Positions 1 to 7,931 of a DNA stretch of 44,410 bases are shown in pieces (position 1 is the first letter of the stretch; every line of letters begins with the position of its first letter). The stretch comes from Cryobacterium tagatosivorans. Its GTDB lineage: Bacteria > Actinomycetota > Actinomycetes > Actinomycetales > Microbacteriaceae. The notes beneath the pieces are model-generated. The model searched no databases and had not been told where the DNA came from. It worked only from the letters and a program-made list of their open reading frames with translations. Location: positions 1-44,410 of the forward strand of contig NZ_SOEZ01000031.1 in assembly GCF_004402215.1 (NCBI RefSeq), given 5' to 3'. The position numbers and the translations under genes were made by a program.

Positions 1-2
1 CC

Positions 3-101
3 GCCGGGATCGCGTTCTACACGCGGGAGAAGGCCGTGACCAGCCGCTGGCTCGACCCGAGCCACGGCGGCATCAACCTGGGCTTCCCGCAGCACGACTG
101 A
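3..101 (+). CDS. C-terminal end of an unrecognised protein (5' end outside window)
   Basis: An open frame runs from the window edge to a TGA at 99-101 and encodes the last 32 residues of a protein (AGIAFYTREKAV... ending GFPQHD). I do not recognise the family from this fragment. It is taken as coding because the frame is open to the edge, the codon use is GC3-rich like the neighbours, and a REP-like palindrome follows it, as is usual after a gene end. Upstream sequence is needed to name it. Confidence 0.5.
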   Translation, partial: AGIAFYTREKAVTSRWLDPSHGGINLGFPQHD

Positions 102-124
102 CCCGCCCGGCGGTCGAGGCCGTC

Positions 125-173
125 CCGGTGGTCGAGCTTGTCGAGACCCAATCTCGACGGGCTCGGTCACCGG
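125..173. repeat. REP-like imperfect palindrome (GGTGGTCGAGCTTGTCGAGA family)
   Basis: Two 22-base arms, 125-146 and 152-173, are inverted copies matching at 18 of 22 positions around a 5-base loop. The left arm shares the core CCGGTGGTCGAGCTTGTCG with two tandem copies at 27470-27507. It lies downstream of the first gene and upstream of 365. The rest of 102-352 holds no gene that I can support. It could act as a transcription terminator or be a REP/mini-mobile element. Confidence 0.75.
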
Positions 174-364
174 CCAGAGGCACCAGGGGCAGCAGTGGCA
201 AGCAGAAGCTGACCGGATTCGCGCCGGTGCCCCTGGCGGACGAGCTGTCGGTTACCTGCTCACCGGAACTACCCTGACCTTCCGCGCCGAGCGAGCCCGC
301 TGTTCTGGGGCTATCTTGGTGCCGATGGAGTAGTCAGGAAGGCCTCGCGAAGATGGAGGATCGG

Positions 365-565
365 ATGGGAACGGACAGCCGTGCACGGGTGATCGTGCGA
401 GAGGGACCATGGGGCTTCGTCTTCTTGTTGGCGTACATCGGGGCCGCGATCTACTTCATCTCGATCTCAAATGGCTCATTCTGGGGCGTCATCCTCGGGC
501 TGCTGCAGGCAATCGTCTGGCCGGTCTACGTCATGTACCACGTGCTGCTGATGATCGGCGCCTGA
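365..565 (+). CDS. small two-helix membrane protein, function unknown
   Basis: A 66-residue protein with two hydrophobic segments, roughly residues 15-33 (WGFVFLLAYIGAAIYFI) and 39-63 (VILGLLQAIVWPVYVMYHVLL), joined by a short polar turn, so it is a hairpin in the cytoplasmic membrane. The start at 365 is preferred over the in-frame ATG at 353 because GGAGG at 355-359 sits five bases before it; either is possible. Similar short membrane proteins are common in actinobacteria and have no assigned role. No operon partner is obvious: the next gene is convergent. Confidence 0.65.
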   Translation: MGTDSRARVIVREGPWGFVFLLAYIGAAIYFISISNGSFWGVILGLLQAIVWPVYVMYHVLLMIGA

Positions 566-587
566 CCGCGCCGCCTCCGGGCCGGCA

Positions 588-1064
588 CTAGCCCTCCACG
601 CTGATTCTGGGTTCGAATACCACCACGGCCGTCTCCGTCGATCGGAGACGAGCGTAACCGTCGAGATCCTTGTCGAGTGACCGCCAGAGGTCCGAGAGCC
701 GGGCACGCTCCGCTCCGGTCGCGGCGTGGGCGACGACCTCACGGGTCCCGTCGGCGAGCTGCGCACGGGCCTGCGGGTGCGCCTGCAGGTTCAGCCACCA
801 CGCGGGCTCTCCCTGGCCCCAGCCGTTCATCGCCAGGGCCGCCAGGTTCGGGCCGTCCTCGAGGTAGCCGAGCATCACCGACCGCTCCTGACCGCTGCGA
901 CGCCCGATTGTGGTCAATCGCATGGCGCCCCAACGCTGGGCCCGCGCCGGCCACAGGCCAAAACGACCACCGGTGACCCGGAACAGGGCGCGGTGCGCCT
1001 TCCAGAAGAGCACGATGAACCATCGCGGCTGAAGCCGCGGGGCCTGTTCGCTCTCACCAGGCAT
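588..1064 (-). CDS. DDN-family (F420-dependent nitroreductase/quinone reductase-like) protein
   Basis: 158 residues. The pattern W.MRLTTIGRRSGQ.R...L.Y.EDG.NL...A.NGW....P.WW.NL.AHP.A is typical of the deazaflavin-dependent nitroreductase (DDN, PF04075) fold. These proteins bind coenzyme F420 or FMN and reduce quinones, nitroaromatics or menaquinone at the membrane; the substrate here is unknown. The start at 1064 (MPGESEQ) is chosen over the longer frame to 1118 because the added N-terminus is Arg-rich and family-unlike, and a purine-rich AAAGGGG lies about nine bases upstream. A second family member lies at 34388. Confidence 0.8.
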   Translation of the reverse strand: MPGESEQAPRLQPRWFIVLFWKAHRALFRVTGGRFGLWPARAQRWGAMRLTTIGRRSGQERSVMLGYLEDGPNLAALAMNGWGQGEPAWWLNLQAHPQARAQLADGTREVVAHAATGAERARLSDLWRSLDKDLDGYARLRSTETAVVVFEPRISVEG

Positions 1065-1259
1065 CCGGATCCGCCCCTTTCCTCGACGACACCGGTCATG
1101 GTAGCGGGACATGGTCACCCGCGCGCCCTGCCGGGACGCGACGGTTCCCTCGCTCCAGCAGTGGTGCTGGCGCGGCGTGTCGGTAGCCTAGCCATCCACC
1201 CCGCTCGGGTTGATGATTGCTGGTGTGACGGGATGGGGCGTGCCGAGCGGTCGCGGGTC

Positions 1260-2540
1260 ATGAACCCGGCGGCGCGGCGCGTCCAGCGCGTCTACCTCAC
1301 CCTCCTGGTCGGCAACACGCTGGCTGCATCGTTCATCTGGGGCATCAACACGCTGTTCCTGCTCGACGCGGGGCTGTCGAATTTCGAGGCGTTCGCCGCG
1401 AACGCGTTCTTCACCGTGGGCATGGTGATCTTCGAGATCCCGACCGGTGTGGTCGCCGACACGGTCGGGAGGAAGGCGTCCTATCTGCTCGGGACGATCA
1501 CGCTGTCCGTGTCCACCGGGCTGTACTGGATGCTGTGGATCTGGCACGCGCCCTTCGCCTGGTGGGCGGTCGTGTCCGTGCTGCTCGGACTCGGCTTCAC
1601 CTTCTTCTCCGGTGCGGTGGAGGCCTGGCTGGTCGACGCGCTGACCTCGACCGGGTACACCGGCGGCTGGGAGGTCGTGTTTGGCCGAGGGCTCGCGGTG
1701 ACCGGGATCGCGATGTTCGCCGGCTCGGTCCTCGGCGGCGTGATCGCCCAGGCGACCAATCTCGGGGTTCCGTTCCTGGTGCGCGCCGGGGTGCTCGTTG
1801 CCATGTTCCTGTTCGCGTTCGTCGTGATGAAGGACCTCTGCTTCACCCCGGATCGCACGGCGGGGCCGCTGAAGGCGACCCGGAACGTGCTCACCCAGTC
1901 GATCCAGCACGGGCTGAGGAAGCGATCCGTGCGCTACGTCATCCTCTCCGCGCCGTTCGCATCCGGGGTGGGGATCTACGCCTTCTACGCGCTCCAGCCC
2001 TACCTGCTCGAACTCTACGGCGACAGGTCGGCCTATTCCGTCGCCGGGCTGGCCGCGGCCATCCTCTCGCTGTCGCAGGTGGCCGGGGGCGTGCTCGCGC
2101 CCCGGATCCGCGGACTCTTCGCCAAGCGAACCACCATGGTGATCGGGGCCTCCCTCAGCAGCGTCCTCGCGCTGGTGGTGCTCGGCGTGAACAGCATCTT
2201 CTGGCTCGCGATCGTCTTCCTGGTGGCCTGGGGGTTCGTGGTCGCCGTCGCCGCACCGGTGCGGCAGGGCTACCTCAACGACATGATCCCGTCCAAGCAG
2301 CGCGCGACCGTGCTGTCGTTCGACTCGCTCTTCGGCAGCCTCGGCGGGGTGTTCATCCAGCCGGCGCTCGGCCGCTCGGCGGACCTCTGGGGCTACGGGA
2401 CCTCGCTGCTGATCGGCGGCGCCGTGGAACTCATCGGGATCCCGCTGCTGTTTGCCAGCCGGCGACAGCGCGACCCCGCCGACACGAGCGGGGCGCGACT
2501 GGAAGACGTGTCGACCCAGGGAAGCACCTTCGCCGACTGA
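1260..2540 (+). CDS. MFS transporter, 12-helix type
   Basis: 426 residues with about twelve hydrophobic segments. The loop between helices 2 and 3 carries the MFS signature-like GVVADTVGRK (residues about 64-73). The family moves small solutes or drugs by proton antiport; the closest resemblance by eye is to single-component efflux permeases of actinobacteria, and the substrate cannot be told. The open frame extends back to 726, but that part lies antisense to the DDN gene and is unlike MFS, so the ATG at 1260 is used. An in-frame ATG at 1233 (MGRAERSR) is an alternative start. Confidence 0.85.
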   Translation: MNPAARRVQRVYLTLLVGNTLAASFIWGINTLFLLDAGLSNFEAFAANAFFTVGMVIFEIPTGVVADTVGRKASYLLGTITLSVSTGLYWMLWIWHAPFAWWAVVSVLLGLGFTFFSGAVEAWLVDALTSTGYTGGWEVVFGRGLAVTGIAMFAGSVLGGVIAQATNLGVPFLVRAGVLVAMFLFAFVVMKDLCFTPDRTAGPLKATRNVLTQSIQHGLRKRSVRYVILSAPFASGVGIYAFYALQPYLLELYGDRSAYSVAGLAAAILSLSQVAGGVLAPRIRGLFAKRTTMVIGASLSSVLALVVLGVNSIFWLAIVFLVAWGFVVAVAAPVRQGYLNDMIPSKQRATVLSFDSLFGSLGGVFIQPALGRSADLWGYGTSLLIGGAVELIGIPLLFASRRQRDPADTSGARLEDVSTQGSTFAD

Positions 2541-2611
2541 GACGGGCGGACCGCGGATCGAGTTCCTGTGTTTCCCCCTCGAGATCGTCGCGCCGCGGTA
2601 ACCTGTCGGCC

Positions 2612-3592
2612 ATGAGCCTCGACCCCGCCCTGCTCGACTGGATGCTCGACGCCGACCCGGCCCTGCGCTGGCAGGTCGAGCGCGACCTCGCGGGCGCGCC
2701 ACCCGACGTGTGGGGCGCGACCCGGGCCCGAATCGCGACCGAGGGGTTTGGGGCGCGGCTGCTCGCGCTGCAGGATCCCGACGGCCAGTGGGCGGGCGGG
2801 GCGTACTTCCCGAAGGACTTCGACTTCGACGGCCCCGAGGCGGCCGATGACGCGGGACAGCCGTATACCGCGACGACCTGGTCCCTCAACGCGCTCCGCG
2901 ACTGGGGCCTCGATGCCGCCGTCCTGGCCGGCACGGCCGACCTGCTCGCCGCGAACAGCCGCTGGGAATACGAGAACCTGCCGTATTGGGGCGGCGAAGT
3001 CGACTGCTGCATCAACGCGTTCACGCTCGCCAACGGCGTGTGGCTCGGGGCGGACGTCTCGGGACTCGCGCAGTGGTTCCTCGACCACCAAACGGACGAA
3101 GGCGGCTGGAACTGCGAGTGGGTCGAGGGGTCGACCCGCTCGTCCTTCCACTCCACGCTCAACTCCCTGAAGGGACTGTTGTACTACGAGGCCGCCACCG
3201 GAGGCGGCGAAGCCCAGCGGGCCGCCCGACGAGCCGGTGAGGAATACCTGCTTCAGCGTCGGCTGCTGCGCCGGCTGTCCACCGGCGAGCTCGTCGCGCC
3301 GTGGGCGACGCGGTTCGCCTACCCGTTCCGCTGGTTCTACAGCGTGCTGGGCGCGGCGGACTACTTCCTCGCGGCCGCGCTGCACGACGGCACCGCGCCG
3401 GATCCGCGGCTCGCCGAAGCGATCGAGGTGATCCGCGCGGCCCGCCGCCCGGACGGCACCTGGCTGCAGGAACGCCGCCACCCCGGGCGGGTGTGGTTCG
3501 AGGTCGACGCGCCGGCCGGCGAGCCATCCAGGTGGCTCACGTTCTACGGCACGCGCGTGCTCGACTGGTGGGACGAGGAGACCCGCGCGTAG
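2612..3592 (+). CDS. squalene cyclase / prenyltransferase-fold (alpha/alpha toroid) protein
   Basis: 326 residues. The repeated motifs LLALQDPDGQWAGG, QTDEGGWNCEW and RRPDGTWLQE are QW-like, as in the terpenoid cyclase/prenyltransferase alpha-alpha barrel. It is shorter than true squalene-hopene cyclases and I see no DxDD catalytic motif, so a catalytic role in triterpene synthesis is not supported. Similar single-domain proteins are widespread in actinobacteria with no known function. The last 49 bases overlap the 3' end of arsA on the other strand, so the two genes are tail to tail and probably share a termination zone. Confidence 0.75.
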   Translation: MSLDPALLDWMLDADPALRWQVERDLAGAPPDVWGATRARIATEGFGARLLALQDPDGQWAGGAYFPKDFDFDGPEAADDAGQPYTATTWSLNALRDWGLDAAVLAGTADLLAANSRWEYENLPYWGGEVDCCINAFTLANGVWLGADVSGLAQWFLDHQTDEGGWNCEWVEGSTRSSFHSTLNSLKGLLYYEAATGGGEAQRAARRAGEEYLLQRRLLRRLSTGELVAPWATRFAYPFRWFYSVLGAADYFLAAALHDGTAPDPRLAEAIEVIRAARRPDGTWLQERRHPGRVWFEVDAPAGEPSRWLTFYGTRVLDWWDEETRA

Positions 3593-5358
3593 CCCGCGAG
3601 CTGCCCTTCCGCCACGGCGCGCAGCGCCGGGATACCCACGGGCTCGGCCGACAGCAGGGGGACAACCGCCAGCCTGTCGGCATACCGGGCTTGCACCTGG
3701 TTGATCTCGGCCAGCTCGTTCGTTGCTCGTGCCCGCAGGAAGGGGGAGTCCGGTGCGGCCGCCGCGATCGAATTGTTGATGATCCACGCCCAGGGCGTGA
3801 TGCCGGCGCGACGCAGGTCCTCCTGCAGCTCGGCGGCCTCGAGCACGGGGGTCGTTTCGGCCAGGGTCACCAGCAGCACCTTCGTCTGCGCCGGGTCCTG
3901 CAGCTTCATCATCGGCGTGGTCACGTGCATCGTGCCGCCGATCTGGCGTTTGACCTCCCGGTCGTAGGAGCCGGTCGCATCCAGGAGGAGCAGGGTGTGG
4001 CCGGTCGGTGCGGTGTCCATCACCACGAACTTGCTCTTCGCCTCCCGGATGACGCGGGAGAAGGCCTGGAACACGGCGATCTCCTCGGTGCACGGGGAAC
4101 GGAGGTCCTCGGCCAGCATCGCCCGACCCTGTTCGTCGAGGTGGGCGCCTTTGCTGCGCATGACGGAGTCGGTGTAGTGCTGGATCTCGACGGCGGGATC
4201 GATCCGGGAGACCTCGAGGTTCTCCACTGCGCCGTGCAGGGTGTCGGCGAGGTGCGCGGCGGGGTCCGTCGTCGTCAGATGAACCGGGAGTCCGCGTTCG
4301 GCCAGCGCCACGGCGATCGCTGCCGCCATGGTGGTCTTGCCCACGCCGCCCTTGCCCATGAGCATGATGAGGCCGCGGCCTCCGGCCGCGATCTCGTCCA
4401 CGAGGGCCGACAGGGGAGCATCCGGGGTGACCAATGAGACGTCCGCGGAGCCGGTGGGGGAGTCTCCGGCCTGGAGCAGGCTTCGCAGTGCGGTCAGGCC
4501 CACCATGTTGCTGCTCTTCAGGTCGATCCGGTCTGTCGGCAGCGCCTTCAGGGCCTCGGACATGTCCGCGAGGGCGAGGCGTTCGCGGTCGTGGATGGAC
4601 GCGGCCAGGGCGTCGGCGCCCACGGCATCGTCGGGGAGAATGCCGTTGACCACCAGGTACTGGTTGCGCATGCCGATGCCGGCCAGTTCCGTGTGGGTCC
4701 GGTCGGCTTCCTGCAGGGTGGACTGCTGGGCACGGGCGACGAGGACCAGCCGGGTGCGTGCGGGGTCCGCGAGGGCGGCGACGGCTTCGGCGTAGATCGC
4801 CCGCTGCTTCTCCAGCCCGGAGAGCGGGCCCAGGCAGGAGGGGTCGCCCTTGCCCTCGTTGAGGAAGTCCGTCCAGGATCCGGGCAGCCGCAGCAGCCGG
4901 ATCGTGTGGCCGGTCGGCGCCGTGTCGAAGATGATGTGGTCGTAGGCGGCGGTCCACGCGGCATCCGTCAGGAGGTCGGTGAACTCGTTGAAGGAGGCGA
5001 TCTCGGTGGTGCAGGCGCCGGAGAGCTGTTCCTCGATCGAGGCGACGGCCGCGGCCGGGAGCACGTTGCGTACCGGTCCGACGATGCGTTCCCGGTACTG
5101 CTGCACGGCCTGCTCCGGATCGATTTCCAGCGCGGACAGGCCCGGGACGGAGCCGATGGGTGTGACCGTGTTGCCGATGGTGACGCCGAAGACCTGGCCC
5201 ACGTTGGAGGCCGGGTCGGTGCTGACGAGCAGAACGGATGCCCCGGCATCCGCGAGTCGGACCGCCGTCGCACAGGCGACGGAGGTCTTGCCGACTCCGC
5301 CCTTGCCGGTGAAGAAGAGGAAACGCGGCGCCGCGTCGAGGAATGCCAGGGCGGTCAT
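3544..5358 (-). CDS. arsA: ArsA arsenite-stimulated ATPase, two-domain
   Basis: 604 residues with two P-loop halves: GKGGVGKTS at 18-26 and GKGGVGKTT at 335-343. Each half also has a DTAPTGH motif (145-151 and 448-454). The three arsenite-binding cysteines of E. coli ArsA (113, 172, 422) have clear equivalents at C116 (GACTTEI), C175 (PSCLGPLSG) and C423 (SPCTEEI). The protein should be the cytosolic catalytic subunit that energises an arsenite permease. It lies 7 bases downstream of arsD, so the two are one operon. No ArsB or Acr3 permease gene is in the window, so its membrane partner is unknown. Confidence 0.96.
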   Translation of the reverse strand: MTALAFLDAAPRFLFFTGKGGVGKTSVACATAVRLADAGASVLLVSTDPASNVGQVFGVTIGNTVTPIGSVPGLSALEIDPEQAVQQYRERIVGPVRNVLPAAAVASIEEQLSGACTTEIASFNEFTDLLTDAAWTAAYDHIIFDTAPTGHTIRLLRLPGSWTDFLNEGKGDPSCLGPLSGLEKQRAIYAEAVAALADPARTRLVLVARAQQSTLQEADRTHTELAGIGMRNQYLVVNGILPDDAVGADALAASIHDRERLALADMSEALKALPTDRIDLKSSNMVGLTALRSLLQAGDSPTGSADVSLVTPDAPLSALVDEIAAGGRGLIMLMGKGGVGKTTMAAAIAVALAERGLPVHLTTTDPAAHLADTLHGAVENLEVSRIDPAVEIQHYTDSVMRSKGAHLDEQGRAMLAEDLRSPCTEEIAVFQAFSRVIREAKSKFVVMDTAPTGHTLLLLDATGSYDREVKRQIGGTMHVTTPMMKLQDPAQTKVLLVTLAETTPVLEAAELQEDLRRAGITPWAWIINNSIAAAAPDSPFLRARATNELAEINQVQARYADRLAVVPLLSAEPVGIPALRAVAEGQLAGYARVSSSHQSSTRVP

Positions 5359-5365
5359 CGGCGTC

Positions 5366-5809
5366 CTAGCAGCAGCTGGTTCCGCCGCAGCAGGCGGAAG
5401 CGCCCTGCTCCGCGTCCGCGGCCGTGGCCATCGGCAGCAGCCGGGGTGAGCCCTCGGGCTGGGTCGGGGCGGTGGCGGGCGGCGTTGCCGCAGCGCCGGG
5501 AGCCGAGTCCAGTTCGGCCCAGCGCGCCAGCTCGGCGCGGGTCGGGTAGCGGCCGGTCAGGACGGTGGCGCCGTCAACGAGGACGACCGGGAGGCCTTCC
5601 TCGCCTGCCGCGTGCAGGAAGGTGCGGGCGGTGTCGTTTTCGGCGAATGCGGACGGCTCCTGGGCGAGGTTGAACCGTGAGACGTTGCCGCCCTCGGTGC
5701 GTACCCAGTCCATGTCGGCGGAGAACGTGATGAGCTGCTGGTCGACGTCCACGCCGCAGATGCCCGTGCCGCAGCACAGGCCTGGTTCGAAGATCTGGAT
5801 GTTAGTCAT
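5366..5809 (-). CDS. arsD: ArsD arsenite metallochaperone
   Basis: 147 residues. C12, C13 and C18 (LCCGTGIC) match exactly the three cysteines with which ArsD binds As(III) and passes it to ArsA. The body is the thioredoxin-like ArsD fold. The C-terminus carries two more vicinal pairs, C140-C141 and C146-C147 (ACCGGTSCC), joined by an Ala/Pro linker (about residues 103-125), like the extra pairs in E. coli ArsD. It is first in the arsDA unit and has a promoter with an embedded operator at 5871-5900. The terminal SCC recurs in ArsO and in the transporter at 15212. Confidence 0.95.
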   Translation of the reverse strand: MTNIQIFEPGLCCGTGICGVDVDQQLITFSADMDWVRTEGGNVSRFNLAQEPSAFAENDTARTFLHAAGEEGLPVVLVDGATVLTGRYPTRAELARWAELDSAPGAAATPPATAPTQPEGSPRLLPMATAADAEQGASACCGGTSCC

Positions 5810-5870
5810 GAGGGAACCGTTCCTTTATCGCCGTCTTCCGAGACCGGGTGTCCGTGGCGGCTGCCCTTCC

Positions 5871-5900
5871 ACCATATCGACGGTTGTCGATGCAATGCAA
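5871..5900 (-). promoter_or_regulatory. arsDA promoter with ArsR-type operator
   Basis: Read on the minus strand: -35 TTGCAT (5900-5895), an 18-base spacer and -10 TATGGT (5876-5871). The spacer holds the perfect inverted repeat ATCGA-N6-TCGAT (5876-5891). The same architecture occurs at three other ars promoters in this window. A repressor bound here would block RNA polymerase directly. The rest of 5810-5929 shows no gene. Confidence 0.8.
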
Positions 5901-5929
5901 GGCGTGGACCTGCCAATCTCCGGTGTGCT

Positions 5930-6355
5930 TCAGGCCTCAGGGTCCGCCGCTGCAGTGGGAAGAATCTCGGCGAGCAGCTTTTCGATTCGCGCCTTGATCT
6001 CGTCGCGGATCGGGCGGACCGCCTCGATGCCCTGGCCGGCCGGGTCGGCCAGTTCCCAGTCCTCGTAACGCTTGCCGGGGAAGATCGGGCAGGTGTCCCC
6101 GCAGCCCATGGTGATCACGACGTCGGAGTCCTTGACGGCTTCGGTGGTGAGGATCTTGGGCACGTTGTTCGCGATGTCGATGCCCTCCTCGGCCATGGCC
6201 TCGATTGCGACGGGGTTGATCTGGTCCTTGGGGGCGGAGCCGGCGGAGAGCACCTCGACCTGGCCGTGGGACAGGGCGGTCATGTAGCCGGCGGCCATCT
6301 GCGAACGGCCCGCGTTGTGCACGCAAACGAAAAGTACGGAGGGCTTGTCAGACAT
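5930..6355 (-). CDS. arsC: arsenate reductase, low-molecular-weight phosphatase type
   Basis: 141 residues. The anion-binding loop CVHNAGRS (C11 to S18) is the CX5RS signature of LMW-phosphatase-like arsenate reductases. The redox cysteines C85 and C89 (MGCGDTCP) and the general-acid region LADP (about 102-105) are present. The enzyme reduces arsenate to arsenite in the cytosol; the reductant (thioredoxin, or a mycothiol/mycoredoxin route as in actinobacteria) cannot be told from sequence. It has its own promoter with an operator at 6391-6406. It lies downstream of the arsR-arsC fusion but separated by 77 bases including that promoter. Confidence 0.93.
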   Translation of the reverse strand: MSDKPSVLFVCVHNAGRSQMAAGYMTALSHGQVEVLSAGSAPKDQINPVAIEAMAEEGIDIANNVPKILTTEAVKDSDVVITMGCGDTCPIFPGKRYEDWELADPAGQGIEAVRPIRDEIKARIEKLLAEILPTAAADPEA

Positions 6356-6387
6356 GGCGTTTCCTTTGCTCGTGGCTACTCAGCTAA

Positions 6388-6406
6388 AGCATAGACGTTC
6401 ATCTAT
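6388..6406 (-). promoter_or_regulatory. arsC operator and -10 element
   Basis: On the minus strand the inverted repeat is ATAGA-TGAACG-TCTAT (6406-6391), overlapping a -10-like TATGCT (6393-6388). It matches the arsO-side operator ATCGA-TGAACC-TCGAT (9264-9279) at 13 of 16 bases, with the same 5-6-5 layout, so it is read as a variant site of the same ArsR family. No good -35 is seen. Confidence 0.7.
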
Positions 6407-6432
6407 GGGATGTGGAGCGGCCCGGCGGAAAT

Positions 6433-7374
6433 TCAGCCGCCGTTCACCTTCGCGGCCGATTTCTCGATCTCGGTCAGCAGCTCCCGCACGCGCCGGGTGA
6501 TGTCGTCGCGCACTGCGCGCACGCCGTCCAGCGGCAGGCCCACCGGGTCGGCGAGCTCCCAGTCCAGGTAACGGCGGCCGGCGTAGACCGGGCAGGCGTC
6601 GCCGCAGCCCATCGTGATCACGTAGTCGGCGGCGCGGACGACCTCGTCGGTGAGCGGTTTGGGGTACTCGCCGGCGATCGGGATGCCGACCTCGTCGAGC
6701 GCGTTGACCACGAGCGGATTGACGAGCTCTGCGGGTTCGGACCCGGCGGTCCTGACCCGCACTCGGTTCCCGGCGAGCGAGCGCAGGATCGCGGAGGCCA
6801 TCTGGGAGCGTCCGGCGTTCTGCACGCACACGAAGAGCACCTCGGGGGTCGCGTCGGTGACCAGGTTCTCGGCGGTCGCCAGTGCGCTGAGTCGCTCGCC
6901 CGCGAATCGGCTGGTCAGCGAGGGCAGGTAGCGGGTGATGCGTGCCCGTTCGGCCAGGAGGGCGTAGCTTTCCCTGACATAGCGGTCGATTGTCTCGACC
7001 GAGAAGACGCCGCGGAACCGCACGGCGAGGTCGTCGGTGATGCGCTCCAGCACCGCGGGCGCCAGCGGAATCGGCTGCGCACCCCGGCGCGCGCGCAGCA
7101 CCTCGGTCACGTCCGCCTGGCGGTCCGGTGCCACGGAATACCAGGCGACGCGGCCCTCCTGCTCGCGCTCGAGGAGGCCCTCTTCGACCATGACCCGCAT
7201 GTGGTGGCTCACGGTCGGCTGGCTCAGGCCCAGAGAGGCGGCGAGCTGTCCGACGAGGGCACGGCCGCCGGGGCTGTCGACGACCATCCCCAGCAGCTGC
7301 ACCCTGGTCGGATCGGTCAGGACTCGCAGGCTCCGGGCGATGCCTTCGGCGGCGTCGCGAGTCGGAATGGCCAT
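6433..7374 (-). CDS. ArsR repressor - arsenate reductase fusion
   Basis: 313 residues in three parts. Residues 1-95 are a winged-helix ArsR domain with the recognition helix LSQPTVSHHMR. Residues about 105-170 are a helical bundle (LLAERARITRYLPSL...) like the N-terminal extension of some actinobacterial arsenate reductases. Residues about 176-313 are a CX5RS LMW-phosphatase arsenate reductase with C183 (CVQNAGRS), C257 and C261 (MGCGDACP) and LADP. The ArsR part has no cysteine, so it cannot bind As(III) through thiols there. The start at 7374 (MAIPTRD) avoids an Arg/Pro-rich extension. It is the third gene of arsO-arsN1-arsRC. ArsR-ArsC fusions are known; signalling by this one is not established to my knowledge. 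Confidence 0.92.
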   Translation of the reverse strand: MAIPTRDAAEGIARSLRVLTDPTRVQLLGMVVDSPGGRALVGQLAASLGLSQPTVSHHMRVMVEEGLLEREQEGRVAWYSVAPDRQADVTEVLRARRGAQPIPLAPAVLERITDDLAVRFRGVFSVETIDRYVRESYALLAERARITRYLPSLTSRFAGERLSALATAENLVTDATPEVLFVCVQNAGRSQMASAILRSLAGNRVRVRTAGSEPAELVNPLVVNALDEVGIPIAGEYPKPLTDEVVRAADYVITMGCGDACPVYAGRRYLDWELADPVGLPLDGVRAVRDDITRRVRELLTEIEKSAAKVNGG

Positions 7375-7412
7375 AATCGGAAGTCTAATCCGGCCGAGGT
7401 CGGGGTCCGGTG

Positions 7413-7931
7413 TCAGGCCAGGCCCACCCGGTTGCTGCGGCGCTCGACGAACCATACGTCCCGCCACGTGCCGGCGAACGGACCGTAGGTCATTTTGGCC
7501 AGGCGCTCCCGCGTTCCGACGGTGTGGAACCCGAACCTTTCATGCATGGTCAGACTCGCGGTGTTCTCGGCGAAGATGCCCGACTGCAGCGTCCAGTATC
7601 CGAGGTCTTCGCTCTTCTCAATGAGCGCGGTCAGAAGCATCCGTCCGACGCCGCGATTCCGCGCGGCCGCCGCGACGTAGACCGAGTGCTCAGCCACCCC
7701 TGCGTACACGGGCCGGGATGAGATCGCGGATGCTGCCGCCCAGCCGACGACGCGCGATCCGTCGACGGCCACCAGCCTGAGGTCCGAGATTTTGCCGGCG
7801 TCGAATGCTTCCCAGGTTGGCGTGCTCGCTTCGAAGGTGGCATGGCCGGTGTCAATGCCTTCCTGGTAGATCGCCTCGACCGCCGGCCAGTCCTCGGGCT
7901 CGAGCCGGCGGATAGTCACTCGGTGATCCAT
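7413..7931 (-). CDS. arsN1: ArsN1-type GNAT N-acetyltransferase
   Basis: 172 residues. It is a GNAT of the phosphinothricin/arsinothricin acetyltransferase group: IRRLEPEDWPAVEAIYQEGI at the N-terminus, acetyl-CoA loop RNRGVGRMLL (about 94-103), then NTASLTMHERFGFHTVGT. ArsN1 enzymes in ars operons acetylate the amino group of arsinothricin, the arsenical analogue of phosphinothricin, and so detoxify it. Its start codon shares one base with the arsO stop (TGATG), so the two are translationally coupled. The assignment rests on family resemblance plus position; phosphinothricin acetylation is the alternative. Confidence 0.82.
   Translation of the reverse strand: MDHRVTIRRLEPEDWPAVEAIYQEGIDTGHATFEASTPTWEAFDAGKISDLRLVAVDGSRVVGWAAASAISSRPVYAGVAEHSVYVAAAARNRGVGRMLLTALIEKSEDLGYWTLQSGIFAENTASLTMHERFGFHTVGTRERLAKMTYGPFAGTWRDVWFVERRSNRVGLA

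Noticed and set aside
726..1259. N-terminal extension of the MFS frame
   Set aside because: It lies antisense to the DDN gene, has no MFS features, and a normal MFS N-terminus begins at 1260.
1188..2702. Long minus-strand open frame of about 500 codons antisense to the MFS gene
   Set aside because: It is Arg/Gly/Pro/His-rich with no family features and mirrors the real gene; high GC produces such shadows throughout the window.
5930..7374. arsC and the reductase half of the fusion as a recent tandem duplication
   Set aside because: They share motifs but differ widely elsewhere, and the fusion has an additional helical domain, so they are old paralogues at best.
7375..7412. A fifth ArsR operator before the arsR-arsC fusion
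   Set aside because: Only a loose TAATC direct repeat is seen, with no ATCGA-N6-TCGAT-like inverted repeat; the gene is probably read from the arsO promoter.
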